Under the pieces are notes generated by a model. It did not search any database and was not told where the DNA came from. It was given only the letters and a program-made list of their open reading frames with translations. The translations under genes and the position numbers were made by a program. Positions 29,800-38,498 of a stretch of 64,000 bases of DNA are shown here, piece by piece; within the stretch, counting starts at the first letter, position 1, and each line of letters starts with the position of its first letter. The DNA is taken from positions 1-64,000 of the forward strand of contig NZ_JARLTC010000042.1 in NCBI RefSeq assembly GCF_029382225.1. Direction: 5' to 3'. The stretch comes from Spongiactinospora sp. TRM90649. GTDB lineage: Bacteria; Actinomycetota; Actinomycetes; Streptosporangiales; Streptosporangiaceae.

Positions 29800-30742
29800 C
29801 GACTACGTGGCGGGGATCAAGGAGGGCTCGCGGGCCTGGATCGCGCGGGCGATCACCCTCGTCGAGTCCTCCCGGTCCGACCATCAGGAGCTCGCCCAGC
29901 GGCTCCTGGTGGAGCTGACCCCGCTGGCCGGTCAGGCCCGCAGGGTCGGCATCTCAGGGGTGCCGGGCGTCGGCAAGTCCACGTTCGTGGACGCCCTCGG
30001 GGTCCGCCTGACCGGAGAGGGGCACCGGGTGGCCGTGCTGGCCGTCGACCCCTCCTCCACCAGGAGCGGCGGCAGCGTGCTCGGCGACAAGACCCGCATG
30101 GCGCGCCTGGCCGCCGACCCGTCGGCCTTCATCCGCCCCTCGCCCACGGCGGGCACCCTCGGCGGCGTGGCCAAGGCCACCCGCGAGGCAATGGTGGTGG
30201 TCGAGGCGGCCGGATTCGACACGGTGCTGGTGGAGACGGTCGGCGTCGGCCAGTCCGAGACCGCCGTCTCCGACATGGTCGACACCTTCCTGCTGCTGAC
30301 CCTGGCCCGCACCGGCGACCAGCTCCAGGGCATCAAGAAGGGCGTGGTCGAGCTGGCAGACGTGGTCGCGGTCAACAAGGCCGACGGCGAGCACGAGCTC
30401 GCCGCCCGCAAGGCCGCCCGCGAGCTGGCCGGGGCACTGCGCATGCTGCGCTCGGAGGGCCCGCCCCCGCCCGTGCTGACCTGCAGCGGCATGACCGGCG
30501 CCGGGCTCGACGAGGTGTGGGCCCAGGTGGTCGCCCACCAGGAGCGGATCGACCTGGCCGCCAAGCGCCGGGGCCAGCAGGTCGGATGGACCTGGACCCT
30601 CGTGCGCGACCGCCTGCTCGGGCGGTTGCGCGACCATCCCGGCGTGGCCGCCGTCGCCGGCGAGGTGGAACGCGAAGTGCTGGCCGGCACGCTCACCCCC
30701 GCACTGGCCGCCGACCGGATCCTCGCGGCGTTCGGCCGCTGA
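29789..30742 (+). CDS. meaB: MeaB/ArgK-family GTPase chaperone of methylmalonyl-CoA mutase
   Basis: A 317-residue G3E GTPase that protects and reloads the mutase with cobalamin. Walker A is GVPGVGKST (residues 57-65). The switch-type region VAVLAVDPSSTRSGGSVLGD and VETVGVGQSE follow, and VNKADG is the guanine-specificity NKxD motif. ATG at 29789, inside the end of mutB, is preferred over the upstream TTG/ATG-like starts because the family N-terminus (LDDYVAGIKEGSR) begins there. Its position directly after mutAB fits the family's usual operon. Confidence 0.95.
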
Positions 30743-30772
30743 TCGGCCGCCGCTCGCCTGCTGCTCGTCTGG

Positions 30773-30791
30773 GGAGGGGTTGCCCCTCCCA
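30773..30791 (+). terminator. Hairpin downstream of mutAB-meaB
   Basis: GGGAGGGG (30773-30780) pairs exactly with CCCCTCCC (30784-30791) around TTG, 30 bp after the meaB stop. No T tract follows. Likely operon terminator. Confidence 0.55.
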
Positions 30792-30897
30792 GGGTAGAAG
30801 GCAAGGCATCCGCGAAGTGGTATTCCGCATCCCGCTCCCGTAACCGTTCGCCCGCACTATGTGACGATTACCGGCGAACCGATCACGGGAGGCCGGT

Positions 30898-32916
30898 GTG
30901 GAGAAGGATCCACTGCTGCCCGGGCAGGTCGCGCGGGAGCATGACGAATACCGGGAACTGCTCGCCGAGCACGGGCTCACCTGGGGTGAGGACCCGATCG
31001 CCTACGTCCAGCAGATCAGAACGAGCCCGTACCTGACCGCCGAGCACGATTTCTGGGGCGTGCTGGTCGATCATCTCCGCGCCGCCGCGGCGGGCGCGCA
31101 CCCCGGGCCCGACCCCGGGGTGGCCGCGGTGGACATGGACGAGGTGATCCGCGACGCCCTGCACGGGCAGGTCATGGACAACCTGGCCGTGCTGCGCATC
31201 TCGCACGAGCGCGCCGTGGTGGACGCGCTGCCGCGGGCGGTGCTGCACGGCGGCACGCTCGCCACCGATCTGCTCGTCGACTCCTCGCGCGAGCGCCCGG
31301 TCGTGGTGACCGTGGACGGCGAGAAGCACGAGGTCAGGGCGGGCGGGGCGCGGATCCTCCGGGTCACATCCGACGCCACGGTGAAGGTGGACGGCGAGGC
31401 CGTCCGGCTCGGGGCGCTGACCCGCCGGGCGGAGGCGGCCACCCTGCGGGTGCGGGCCGGTTTCCCCTGCCGCTGGACGGTCGTCGGCGGCAACGGCCAG
31501 GGCTGGTACCCGCCGGGCGCTCCCCACCGCCGCGACTACCACCGGATGCCGTACTTCCACGGCGACGACATGGTGCTGGACGTGCCCGCCGAGCCGCTGA
31601 CCGTGCGCGTCACCCGGGGCATGGAGTACGGCGTCGCCGAGACCGTGGTGTTCCCGTCCCCCGGCAGGGAGACGCTGGTGGACATGACCCCCGAGCGGAT
31701 CTACGACGCCCCCGCGCGCGGCTGGTACGGCGGCGACATGCACGTCCACCTCAACTGGGCGGGCGACGTGGTGGGCACGCCCGCCGACGCCGCCGCCGTC
31801 CAGCACGGCGAGGACCTGCACGTGCTCAACCTGGTGGCGGGCAACGTCGCCACCGACCGCGTCTACGACGCCGAGGCGCTGCGGCACTGGGCGGGCCGCG
31901 ACCTGCCGTGGTCCGACGCCACCCACATCGGCAGGATGGGCGTGGAGTACCGCAATGACCTGCTCGGCCACTTCTTCGCCTTCGGCGTGACGGCCCCGCC
32001 GCGCCGGTTCCACAGCGGCTTCACGGGCGACCGCGACTGGCCGCCGAACCACACCGCCTGCGCGGAGCTGCGCGGCCTGGGCGCGGTCACCGGCTACAGC
32101 CACCCGTTCCACTGCTCGTCCCTCGACGAGCTGGACCACCAGTTCGGCTCCGGCCGGAGCTGCTCGGCCAGGGAGATCGTGGCGGACGCCGCGCTCGGCC
32201 TGATCGACGCCCTGGACGTGGTGAACCACTCCTCGATCACCGGCACCGCCGTGATCTACCGCAGGCTGCTCGGCGCGGGCAACCGGCTGGCCGCCACGGC
32301 GGGCACCGACACGATGCTCTCCTTCACCCGGCGCGGCAGCCAGTCCGCGCCGCCCGGCTGGGGCCGCGTCTACGCCAAAGTGGACGGGCCGCTCAGCGCC
32401 GCGTCCTTCGCCGACGCGATCCGCAGGGGCCGCACGTTCGCCACCACCGGCCCGTGGCTGGAGCTGAGCGTGGCCGACGCCGGGCCGGGCGACACCCTCC
32501 GGCTTCCCGGCGGCGGCGGCCGGGTCGGGGTGACCGTCCGGGCGATCGGCCCCGAGGTGGAGCGGCTGGAGATCCGCACGGCCGACGGCATCGCCGCCGA
32601 GGGCCCGCCCGGCGAGCTGTCCGTCGTCCTCGACGTCACCGAGCCGACCTACGTGCTGGCCGTCGCCTCGGGCGGGCCGCACCCGCGCGCCATGCGCGCC
32701 GACGCCTACGCCTGCACCAGCCCGGTCCACATCGAAGTGGCGGGGCGGTCCGTGGCCAGGGAGGAGGACCTGCGCTGGTGCCTGGCCTGGCTGGACCGGC
32801 TGGAAACGCTGATCAGGACGGAGGGCGGGCTCGCCGGTCCGGTGCAGCTCAGCGATCATCTCGCGCTCTACGACAGGGCCAGGGCGGTCTACCGCTCCCG
32901 GCTCCCGGGACACTGA
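30898..32916 (+). CDS. CehA/McbA-family metallohydrolase (PHP-type)
   Basis: A 672-residue protein. The C-terminal half carries PHP/CehA metal motifs: GGDMHVHLNWAG (His282 and His284), VTGYSHPFHCSS, DVVNHSS and TAGTDTM, with a small beta domain at the end. The first 250 residues form a separate N-terminal region with a beta-rich part (RERPVVVTVDGEKHEVRAGG). Family members include carbaryl and microbial carbamate hydrolases, but many have no known substrate. There is no signal peptide. GTG at 30898 has GGGAGG upstream. Its neighbours give no pathway hint. Confidence 0.8.
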   Translation: MEKDPLLPGQVAREHDEYRELLAEHGLTWGEDPIAYVQQIRTSPYLTAEHDFWGVLVDHLRAAAAGAHPGPDPGVAAVDMDEVIRDALHGQVMDNLAVLRISHERAVVDALPRAVLHGGTLATDLLVDSSRERPVVVTVDGEKHEVRAGGARILRVTSDATVKVDGEAVRLGALTRRAEAATLRVRAGFPCRWTVVGGNGQGWYPPGAPHRRDYHRMPYFHGDDMVLDVPAEPLTVRVTRGMEYGVAETVVFPSPGRETLVDMTPERIYDAPARGWYGGDMHVHLNWAGDVVGTPADAAAVQHGEDLHVLNLVAGNVATDRVYDAEALRHWAGRDLPWSDATHIGRMGVEYRNDLLGHFFAFGVTAPPRRFHSGFTGDRDWPPNHTACAELRGLGAVTGYSHPFHCSSLDELDHQFGSGRSCSAREIVADAALGLIDALDVVNHSSITGTAVIYRRLLGAGNRLAATAGTDTMLSFTRRGSQSAPPGWGRVYAKVDGPLSAASFADAIRRGRTFATTGPWLELSVADAGPGDTLRLPGGGGRVGVTVRAIGPEVERLEIRTADGIAAEGPPGELSVVLDVTEPTYVLAVASGGPHPRAMRADAYACTSPVHIEVAGRSVAREEDLRWCLAWLDRLETLIRTEGGLAGPVQLSDHLALYDRARAVYRSRLPGH

Positions 32917-32952
32917 CAGTTAGCCGCCTGCGAGGCGGGAAGTAGTCGGGGT

Positions 32953-34401
32953 ATGCGGAGGATGGGGATACGGTCCCGGCTGGGCGCGTTGGACCGGCGG
33001 CTGTTCGCCGCCGTGGCGCGGGCGCACTGGCCGGGCGGTGAGCAGGTACTGCCCAGGCTGTCCAAGGCGGCGGACAACTCGCTGCTGTGGGCCGGGTTCG
33101 CCGCCGGGTTCGCGATCAGCGGGCGGCGCAGCCTGCGCCGGGCGGCCACCAGGGGAATGCTCGCGGTCAGTCTGGCCAGCCCGCTGGTCAACCTGGCCAC
33201 CAAGCAGGCGTTCGGCCGCAGCCGTCCCTCCGACGTGAACCTGCCGCTGGCCCGGCTGCTGGCCATGCCCACCTCGACGTCGTTCCCCTCGGGGCACTCG
33301 GCGTCGGCGGCGGCGTTCGCCACGGCGGTGGCGATGGAGGCCCCCCGCCAGGTGGCGCTGCCGGTGGCGGTGGTCGCGGCGGCGGTCTGCTTCTCCCGCG
33401 TCTACACCGGCGTCCACTACCCGGGCGACGTGCTGGCCGGGGCCGGTATCGGGATCGCTACCGGGCTGCTCACCCGCAGGCTGTGGCCCGAGGCGGCCGA
33501 AGCGGGGCGGGCGCGGGCCGTTGCCACCGCGCCGCTGCTCGACCTCGACCCGCGCGGGCGCGGGGTGGTCGCGGTGATCGACCCGGCGGCCGGGAGCACG
33601 GCCGGGGCGCTGCGCGGGGAACTGCCGGACGCCGAGCTGGTGGAGCCCGCCCCCGGCGCCGCCATGTCCGAGGCGACCGAGGCCGCCGCCGCCCGCGCGA
33701 CCGTGCTCGCGGTGACCGGGGGAGAGGGCACGGTGGCGCGTGCCGCCGCCGCCGCGCTGCGCCACGGCAGGCCGATGCTGGTGGTGCCCACCGGTACGGC
33801 CGGGCGGTTCGCGCGGGCCCTCGGCATCGAGACGGCCCACGAGGCGGTCTCGGCCTACCGGTCGGGCGGGGCCGTCGCCGTCGATGTGGCGGAGGTCGGC
33901 GGGCAGGTGTTCCTCAACGAGGCGGGGCTGGGGCACTACCCGGCGCTGGCGGAGCGGCGCGAGGCCCGCGAGCACCGGATCGGCAAGTGGCCCGCCCTGC
34001 TGTGGGGGCTCGCCGAGGTCCTGCGCGCGGGCGCGCGGCCGGTCGAGGTGGAGGTGGACGGCACGCCGTACCGGGCCTGGCTGGTGTTCGTCGGCAACTG
34101 CCGCTACGAGGCGCGCGGCGCCGCCCCCACCCGGCGGATCCGGCTGGAGGACGGCCTGCTCGACATCCGGCTGCTGACCGCCGCGTCCCGGTTGCCCCGG
34201 CTGCGGGCGTTCACCAGCGTGATCGGCGGACGCCTCGGCCTCTCGCGCCACTACCGGCAGTGGAAGGCAGACCATCTGCGCCTGGACACGCCGTCCGGTC
34301 GGGTGCGGCTGACCTGCGACGGCGAGACCTTCACCGCCCCCGGCCCCGTCGAGTTCGGCAAACGTCCCCGGGCGCTTGTGGTGCTGCGGGACATCGGGTA
34401 G
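32953..34401 (+). CDS. PAP2 phosphatase fused to a diacylglycerol-kinase-type domain
   Basis: A 482-residue membrane protein. The N-terminal PAP2 part has all three motifs: KQAFGRSRP, PSGHSAS and SRVYTGVHYPGD, embedded in about five helices (to residue ~180). The C-terminal part (about 190-482) is a DAGK/sphingosine-kinase-like domain, with TGGEGTVARAAAAAL as the nucleotide loop; residue 258 is Glu where GGDGT is usual. The fusion would couple dephosphorylation and phosphorylation of lipid or isoprenoid head groups, as proposed for similar actinobacterial fusions. It follows the metallohydrolase by 36 bp, with a small hairpin (32924-32938) between. Confidence 0.87.
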   Translation: MRRMGIRSRLGALDRRLFAAVARAHWPGGEQVLPRLSKAADNSLLWAGFAAGFAISGRRSLRRAATRGMLAVSLASPLVNLATKQAFGRSRPSDVNLPLARLLAMPTSTSFPSGHSASAAAFATAVAMEAPRQVALPVAVVAAAVCFSRVYTGVHYPGDVLAGAGIGIATGLLTRRLWPEAAEAGRARAVATAPLLDLDPRGRGVVAVIDPAAGSTAGALRGELPDAELVEPAPGAAMSEATEAAAARATVLAVTGGEGTVARAAAAALRHGRPMLVVPTGTAGRFARALGIETAHEAVSAYRSGGAVAVDVAEVGGQVFLNEAGLGHYPALAERREAREHRIGKWPALLWGLAEVLRAGARPVEVEVDGTPYRAWLVFVGNCRYEARGAAPTRRIRLEDGLLDIRLLTAASRLPRLRAFTSVIGGRLGLSRHYRQWKADHLRLDTPSGRVRLTCDGETFTAPGPVEFGKRPRALVVLRDIG

Positions 34402-34427
34402 CGTGTGTGGGTCTTATTGCCGTCTCC

Positions 34428-34450
34428 AGGGGGAGTCAGTGAGGATCTGA
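34428..34450 (+). promoter_or_regulatory. Ribosome site plus 3-codon upstream ORF before the ABC-F gene (candidate attenuator)
   Basis: AGGGGGAG (34428-34435) is followed by GTG AGG ATC TGA (34439-34450), encoding Met-Arg-Ile-stop. It lies 163 nt before the ABC-F start. ABC-F resistance genes in several actinobacteria and firmicutes are induced by antibiotic stalling on such short leaders. The leader's stop region also forms one arm of the long inverted repeat with 34500-34506. Confidence 0.45.
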
Positions 34451-34506
34451 GGTTCGGACACCGCGCCGGTGGCCCATTCGTTCGGCCCGAGCGCGTCTGA
34501 CCTCAG
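34447..34506 (+). promoter_or_regulatory. Leader inverted repeat CTGAGGT ... ACCTCAG
   Basis: CTGAGGT (34447-34453) is exactly complementary to ACCTCAG (34500-34506), enclosing 46 nt that can fold further (CGGCCCGAG-rich). The left arm includes the stop codon of the three-codon uORF, so ribosome position would decide whether this helix forms. Confidence 0.4.
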
Positions 34507-34567
34507 TGGAATCCTCCTGATATCGGCGGAGATCTCCCACGTCGGGCTTCCGTTGCCCGCGGTGTCC

Positions 34568-34581
34568 ATTCGGTACCGAAT
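34568..34581. promoter_or_regulatory. Perfect 14-bp palindrome ATTCGGTACCGAAT upstream of the ABC-F start
   Basis: The palindrome ends 31 nt before the ATG at 34613. It could be a repressor site or part of the alternative RNA folding of the leader. Confidence 0.45.
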
Positions 34582-34612
34582 CTTTCGCGATACCTCGTGG
34601 GGAGCCGCCATC

Positions 34613-36238
34613 ATGTCATTCGCCATCGTCTGTGATGACATCTCATTCGCCTGGCCCGACGGCACGCCCGTGATCGACGGGCTCGACCTCGCGCTCGGCC
34701 CCGGTTCCACCGGCCTGATCGGCGTCAACGGGGCGGGCAAGTCCACCCTGCTGCGGATCATCGCCGGTGAGCTGCGCCCGCGCTCCGGCACCGTCAGCGT
34801 GGCCGGGCAGGTCGGGTACCTGCCGCAGAACCTGCCGCTGGGCACCGCGGCCACCGTGTCCGACCTGCTCGGCATCACCGAGCGACGGCGCGCCCTGCAC
34901 GCCATCGAGCGCGGCGAGGTCGGTGAGGAGAACTTCACCGCGCTCGCCGACGACTGGGACGTGGAGGAACGGGCCAGGGCCGAACTCGACCGGCTCGGCC
35001 TGGCCGACGTCGAACTGGACCGCACGGTCGCGACCCTGTCCGGCGGCGAGACCATCATGGTCGGGCTGGCCGCGCAGTTCCTGCGCCGGCCCGACGTCCT
35101 GCTGCTCGACGAGCCGACCAACAACCTCGACCTCGCGGCCAGGCGGCGGCTCTACGCCGCCGTGCGCGCGTGGACCGGGGTGCTGGTGATCGTCAGCCAC
35201 GACCGGGCCCTGCTCGACATGGTGGACCGGGTGGCCGAGCTGACCGAGTCGGGGGTCCGCGTCTACGGCGGCAACCTGTCCGCCTACGAGGACGTGCTCG
35301 CCGCCGAGCAGGAGGCCGCCGAGCGGATGGTCCGCACCGCCGAGGCCGACGTCCGGAGGCAGCAGCGCGAACTGGTCGAGGCCCGGACGAAACTGGATCG
35401 CAGGGTGCGCTACGGCAAGAAGATGGAGGCCAACAAGCGCGAACCGAAGATCATCATGGGCCTGCGCAAACGCCAGGCCCAGGTGTCGGCGGGCAAGCAC
35501 CGCAACATGCACATCGAGCGCCTGGACGACGCGCGCCGCCGTCTCGACGCGGCGGAGGAGGCGGTCAGGGAGACCAAGGAGATCCGGATCGACCTGCCGG
35601 GCACCGAGGTGCCCGCCGGGCGAACCGTGCTCACCCTGCGGCTGGCCGAGGACCGGGAACTGATCGTGCGCGGGCCCGAGCGGATCGCGCTGCTCGGCTC
35701 GAACGGCTCCGGCAAGACCACCCTGCTGCGCATCGTGGCGGGGGAGATCGCCCCCGGCGAGGTGACGCACGGGGTGCCGGTGGAGTCGGTGACGCTCGGC
35801 GTGGACGGCGTACGCTACCTGCCCCAGCGCCTCGACCTGCTCGACGACTCGCGGAGCGTGCTGGACAACGTGCGCGACCACGCGCCCTCTGCCGGTGAGA
35901 ACGCGATTCGCGGGCAGCTCGCGAGGTTCCTGTTCAAGGGCGACCGGCCCGACCGGCTCGCCGGGACGCTGTCCGGCGGCGAGCGGTTCCGGGCGGTGCT
36001 CGCGGCACTGCTGTGCGCCGAGCCGCCGCCCCGGCTGCTGATGCTCGACGAGCCGACCAACAACCTCGACCTGGCCAGCGTGCGCCGGCTGGTCGAGGCG
36101 CTGTCCGGCTATCGCGGGGCTCTCCTGGTGGCCAGCCACGATCTGGCGTTTCTCGCCGAGATCGGGATCACCAGGACGTTGCGTATCGGCCCGGACGGAG
36201 AACTGAGCGAGACGACCGACGCCGTCGAGGCCGAATGA
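34613..36238 (+). CDS. ABC-F family ATPase (ribosome-associated, possible antibiotic resistance)
   Basis: A 541-residue cytoplasmic protein with two ABC domains and no membrane segment. First Walker A GVNGAGKST (37-45), second GSNGSGKTT; both have LSGGE signatures and LLDEPTNNLDL-type Walker B motifs. The linker (about 225-310) is basic and helical (DRRVRYGKKMEANKREPK), the element that reaches the ribosomal peptidyl-transferase centre in this family. ATG at 34613 has GGGGAG about 10 nt upstream. The 211-bp leader with a mini-ORF and inverted repeats suggests inducible expression. It may be an antibiotic-protection or a housekeeping translation factor; the sequence does not separate these. 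Confidence 0.88.
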   Translation: MSFAIVCDDISFAWPDGTPVIDGLDLALGPGSTGLIGVNGAGKSTLLRIIAGELRPRSGTVSVAGQVGYLPQNLPLGTAATVSDLLGITERRRALHAIERGEVGEENFTALADDWDVEERARAELDRLGLADVELDRTVATLSGGETIMVGLAAQFLRRPDVLLLDEPTNNLDLAARRRLYAAVRAWTGVLVIVSHDRALLDMVDRVAELTESGVRVYGGNLSAYEDVLAAEQEAAERMVRTAEADVRRQQRELVEARTKLDRRVRYGKKMEANKREPKIIMGLRKRQAQVSAGKHRNMHIERLDDARRRLDAAEEAVRETKEIRIDLPGTEVPAGRTVLTLRLAEDRELIVRGPERIALLGSNGSGKTTLLRIVAGEIAPGEVTHGVPVESVTLGVDGVRYLPQRLDLLDDSRSVLDNVRDHAPSAGENAIRGQLARFLFKGDRPDRLAGTLSGGERFRAVLAALLCAEPPPRLLMLDEPTNNLDLASVRRLVEALSGYRGALLVASHDLAFLAEIGITRTLRIGPDGELSETTDAVEAE

Positions 36239-36242
36239 CAGG

Positions 36243-36312
36243 CGCGCGGGCGATCCCGGCGATTCCCGCTGATCCCGCCGATTTCTGGCGTGACACCGGG
36301 ATCGCCCGCGCG
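36243..36312. terminator. Long 17-bp inverted repeat between convergent genes
   Basis: CGCGCGGGCGATCCCGG (36243-36259) and its exact reverse complement (36296-36312) flank a 36-nt loop. They lie between the ABC-F stop (36238) and the zinc-ribbon gene stop (36320) and can terminate transcription from both sides. Confidence 0.6.
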
Positions 36313-36319
36313 ACCTGGC

Positions 36320-36589
36320 TCAGCTTGAGAAGAGCATGCCCACCCAGCTGCGCTGGCGGTGGTGGCCATGGTGGTAGCCGCCGTGCGGGGCGCCCCAGGA
36401 GGGCGAGCCGTGCACCGGAGGCGGCGGCGGAGGCGCCGCGTGCTGCTGAGACCACTGGGTCTCCATACGGGTGAGGGTCTCCAGCTCGCCGTAGTCGAGG
36501 AAGATTCCGCGGCAGTTCTCGCACTGCTCGATGTGCACGCCGTTGCGTTCGTAAGTGCGCATGTTGCCGCGGCACTTAGGGCACTGCAT
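36320..36589 (-). CDS. TFIIB-type zinc-ribbon small protein
   Basis: An 89-residue protein. The N-terminal zinc ribbon has CPKC (residues 3-6) and CENC spaced as in zf-TFIIB proteins, followed by GIFLDYGELETLTRME, the usual helix. The C-terminal third is Pro- and His-rich (HHGHH), perhaps for metal binding or disorder. ATG at 36589 has AGGAG about 7 nt upstream. Members are conserved but poorly characterised. Confidence 0.85.
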   Translation of the reverse strand: MQCPKCRGNMRTYERNGVHIEQCENCRGIFLDYGELETLTRMETQWSQQHAAPPPPPPVHGSPSWGAPHGGYHHGHHRQRSWVGMLFSS

Positions 36590-36632
36590 CAATCGTCTCC
36601 TTGCCCTCGGGCTCAGGGGTTCCGTCCACAAC

Positions 36633-37550
36633 CTACTGCGTGCGGACCTGCCGCGGGCGTGGATCGATCCCGGCAATCCGGTGACAGGCGTCCAAGAGCA
36701 TCTCCTCGACCTCGTCCACCGGTCGTCCCTCGCGCCTGGCGGTGGCCACCGCCGCCGCGGCGAGCTGGACGGTCAGCGCCCTGGCGGGGCCGTCCAGGCG
36801 TTCCCAGGGGTCGGCGAGCCCGGCGAGCGCCGGGCCACCGGCCTCCAGATAGGCCGCCAGGAACCGGTGCCAGATCTGCGGCGCGAGGAGCCCACAGGCG
36901 AACCAGGCGGCAGGGCGGGCCAGGTCCCACGCCTGGTCGCCCAGGCCGAGGTCGTCCACGTCGATCAGCACCCACGCGCCGCCGTCCGGTGGATGCCGGA
37001 CGAGCTGGCCCATGTGCCAGTCGCCGTGGGTCAGCCCCGCCGGGACGCGTGCGGGCGGCGGCAGCGAGGCCGCCGCCGCCCGCACGGCACGTTCCTCCAG
37101 GTCGTCGCCGGTCAGCCGGGCCACCATCTGGGCGACCCGGCCGGGGCCTCCGGCGGCGGGCAGCGGCGGCAGCGCGCTCGCCGGCACGGCGTGCAGCGCG
37201 GCCAGCAGCCGCGCCGCGTCCTCCCAGGGAGCCGCGTCGGGGTCTGCGGGATCGACCGGCCGCCCGGCGGGCCACACCGTGACCAGCCGGCCGTCCACTG
37301 TCTCCACCGTCGTGGCGGCGGGCGGCAGCATGACGCCGCCCAACCGGGCCGACGCCGACGCCGTGACGCGGGGCCGCAGCAGCGCGGCCTCCATACCCGG
37401 CGCGTGCGCCTTGACCACGATCGTCCCGACTCGGACGATCAGCACGTCGGGCCGGGTCGGCACCACCTCGGCGACGGCGCCGCGCTCCGCGTGCGCCATG
37501 CCGATCTCGGCGAGCCTGTGCTCCAGGGGGGTCGTGGGGGAGCTACGCAT
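36633..37550 (-). CDS. Aminoglycoside phosphotransferase-fold (APH) protein
   Basis: A 305-residue kinase-like protein. The catalytic loop is HGDWHMGQL (Asp as base; Gln where APH enzymes usually have Asn), and the metal motif is LIDVDDLGLGDQAWDLA. The N-terminal lobe has VRVGTIVVKAHA with the ATP lysine. Such proteins phosphorylate antibiotics, sugars or other small molecules; nothing here marks an antibiotic substrate. The ATG at 37550 is part of the 30-bp palindrome, and a TAGATT -10 sits 7 nt upstream, so the mRNA is probably leaderless and divergent from the LLM oxidoreductase. Confidence 0.82.
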   Translation of the reverse strand: MRSSPTTPLEHRLAEIGMAHAERGAVAEVVPTRPDVLIVRVGTIVVKAHAPGMEAALLRPRVTASASARLGGVMLPPAATTVETVDGRLVTVWPAGRPVDPADPDAAPWEDAARLLAALHAVPASALPPLPAAGGPGRVAQMVARLTGDDLEERAVRAAAASLPPPARVPAGLTHGDWHMGQLVRHPPDGGAWVLIDVDDLGLGDQAWDLARPAAWFACGLLAPQIWHRFLAAYLEAGGPALAGLADPWERLDGPARALTVQLAAAAVATARREGRPVDEVEEMLLDACHRIAGIDPRPRQVRTQ

Positions 37551-37577
37551 GCGGGCCAATCTAGATTGGCCCGCATG
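37548..37577. promoter_or_regulatory. Perfect 30-bp palindrome containing two divergent start codons and overlapping TAGATT -10 elements
   Basis: The sequence from 37548 to 37577 equals its own reverse complement, centred on CTAG at 37561-37564. The outer three bases on each side are the ATG codons of the APH gene (minus) and LLM gene (plus). TAGATT on the plus strand (37562-37567) and on the minus strand (37563-37558) share two bases, and each lies 7 nt before its start codon. This is a symmetric bidirectional leaderless promoter, or an operator with the promoter inside it. Confidence 0.8.
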
Positions 37578-38489
37578 AGGATCGGATACGCGGTACCCGT
37601 GTCGGGCCCCTGGGCCACGCCGGAGAACATCGGGCGCGTCGCGACGCGCGCGGAGGAACTGGGCTACAGCGACCTGTGGACCTTCCAGCGCCTGCTGGCC
37701 CCGGTCGGCCGTGAGATGGGGACGACCTACCGCAGTGTGGCCGACCCCGTGGTGACATTGGCGTATCTGGCGGGGGTGACCCGGCGGATCGGCCTGGGCG
37801 TGGCGGTGCTCAACATGCCCTTCCACTCCCCGGCGCTGCTGGCCAAGCAGCTCGGCACGTTGCAGACGGTCTCCGGGGGACGGCTCACCGCCGGGCTGGG
37901 CCTTGGCTGGATGCCCGAGGAGTTCGCCGCCTCTGGCGTGCCGTTCGAGCGCCGTGGCGCGCGCGCCGAGGAGTACCTCGACGTGCTGCGCAAGCTGTGG
38001 AACGACGAGGTCGTCGAGCACGAGGGGGAGTTCTACCGGATTCCGGCCGCCCGTCAGGAGCCCCGGCCGGTTCCCGGGCCGCCGCGAATCCTGCTCGGCG
38101 GAGGCGCGGACGCCGCGCTGCGCCGCGCCGGACGGCTGGCCGACGGATGGGTGAGCGCCAGCCGGGAGGACCTGCGGACGATCGGCGAGAAGATCTACAT
38201 CGTAAAGGAGGCGGCTCGTGAGGCCGGGCGCGACCCCGAGTCGCTGCGGTTCGTCTGCCGGGGCGTGACCACCCCCAGGCCCTCGGGCAGACCGGGCCGG
38301 GCCCCGCTGACCGGCTCCTATGACGAGATCCGCCGCGACGTGGCGGATCTCGCGGCCAGCGGCGTCACCGACGTCTTCCACGACCTGAACTTCGTGTCCG
38401 AGGTGGTCGCGCCGGACGCCGATCCGGCCGAGGCGATGCGGCTGGCGGAGGAGATGCTCGTGGAGCTGGCCCCTGACCCGCGAACCTGA
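37575..38489 (+). CDS. LLM class F420-dependent oxidoreductase (luciferase-like)
   Basis: A 304-residue TIM-barrel flavin/F420 enzyme. It opens with the family strand MRIGYAVPVSGPWATPENIG and contains RIGLGVAVLNMPFHSPALLA and GGRLTAGLGLGWMPEEFAASG, typical of the F420-dependent LLM subfamily. A later segment, GPPRILLGGGADAALRRAGRLADG, closes the barrel. It would reduce or oxidise a small organic substrate using F420H2. Leaderless start at 37575. Its divergent neighbour is a kinase-like APH protein, suggesting a shared small-molecule modification function. Confidence 0.87.
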   Translation: MRIGYAVPVSGPWATPENIGRVATRAEELGYSDLWTFQRLLAPVGREMGTTYRSVADPVVTLAYLAGVTRRIGLGVAVLNMPFHSPALLAKQLGTLQTVSGGRLTAGLGLGWMPEEFAASGVPFERRGARAEEYLDVLRKLWNDEVVEHEGEFYRIPAARQEPRPVPGPPRILLGGGADAALRRAGRLADGWVSASREDLRTIGEKIYIVKEAAREAGRDPESLRFVCRGVTTPRPSGRPGRAPLTGSYDEIRRDVADLAASGVTDVFHDLNFVSEVVAPDADPAEAMRLAEEMLVELAPDPRT

Positions 38490-38498
38490 AGGCCGCCG

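Noticed and set aside
37548..37577. Rho-independent terminator between the APH and LLM genes
   Set aside because: The two genes are divergent, both start codons are inside the palindrome, and there is no transcription entering it.
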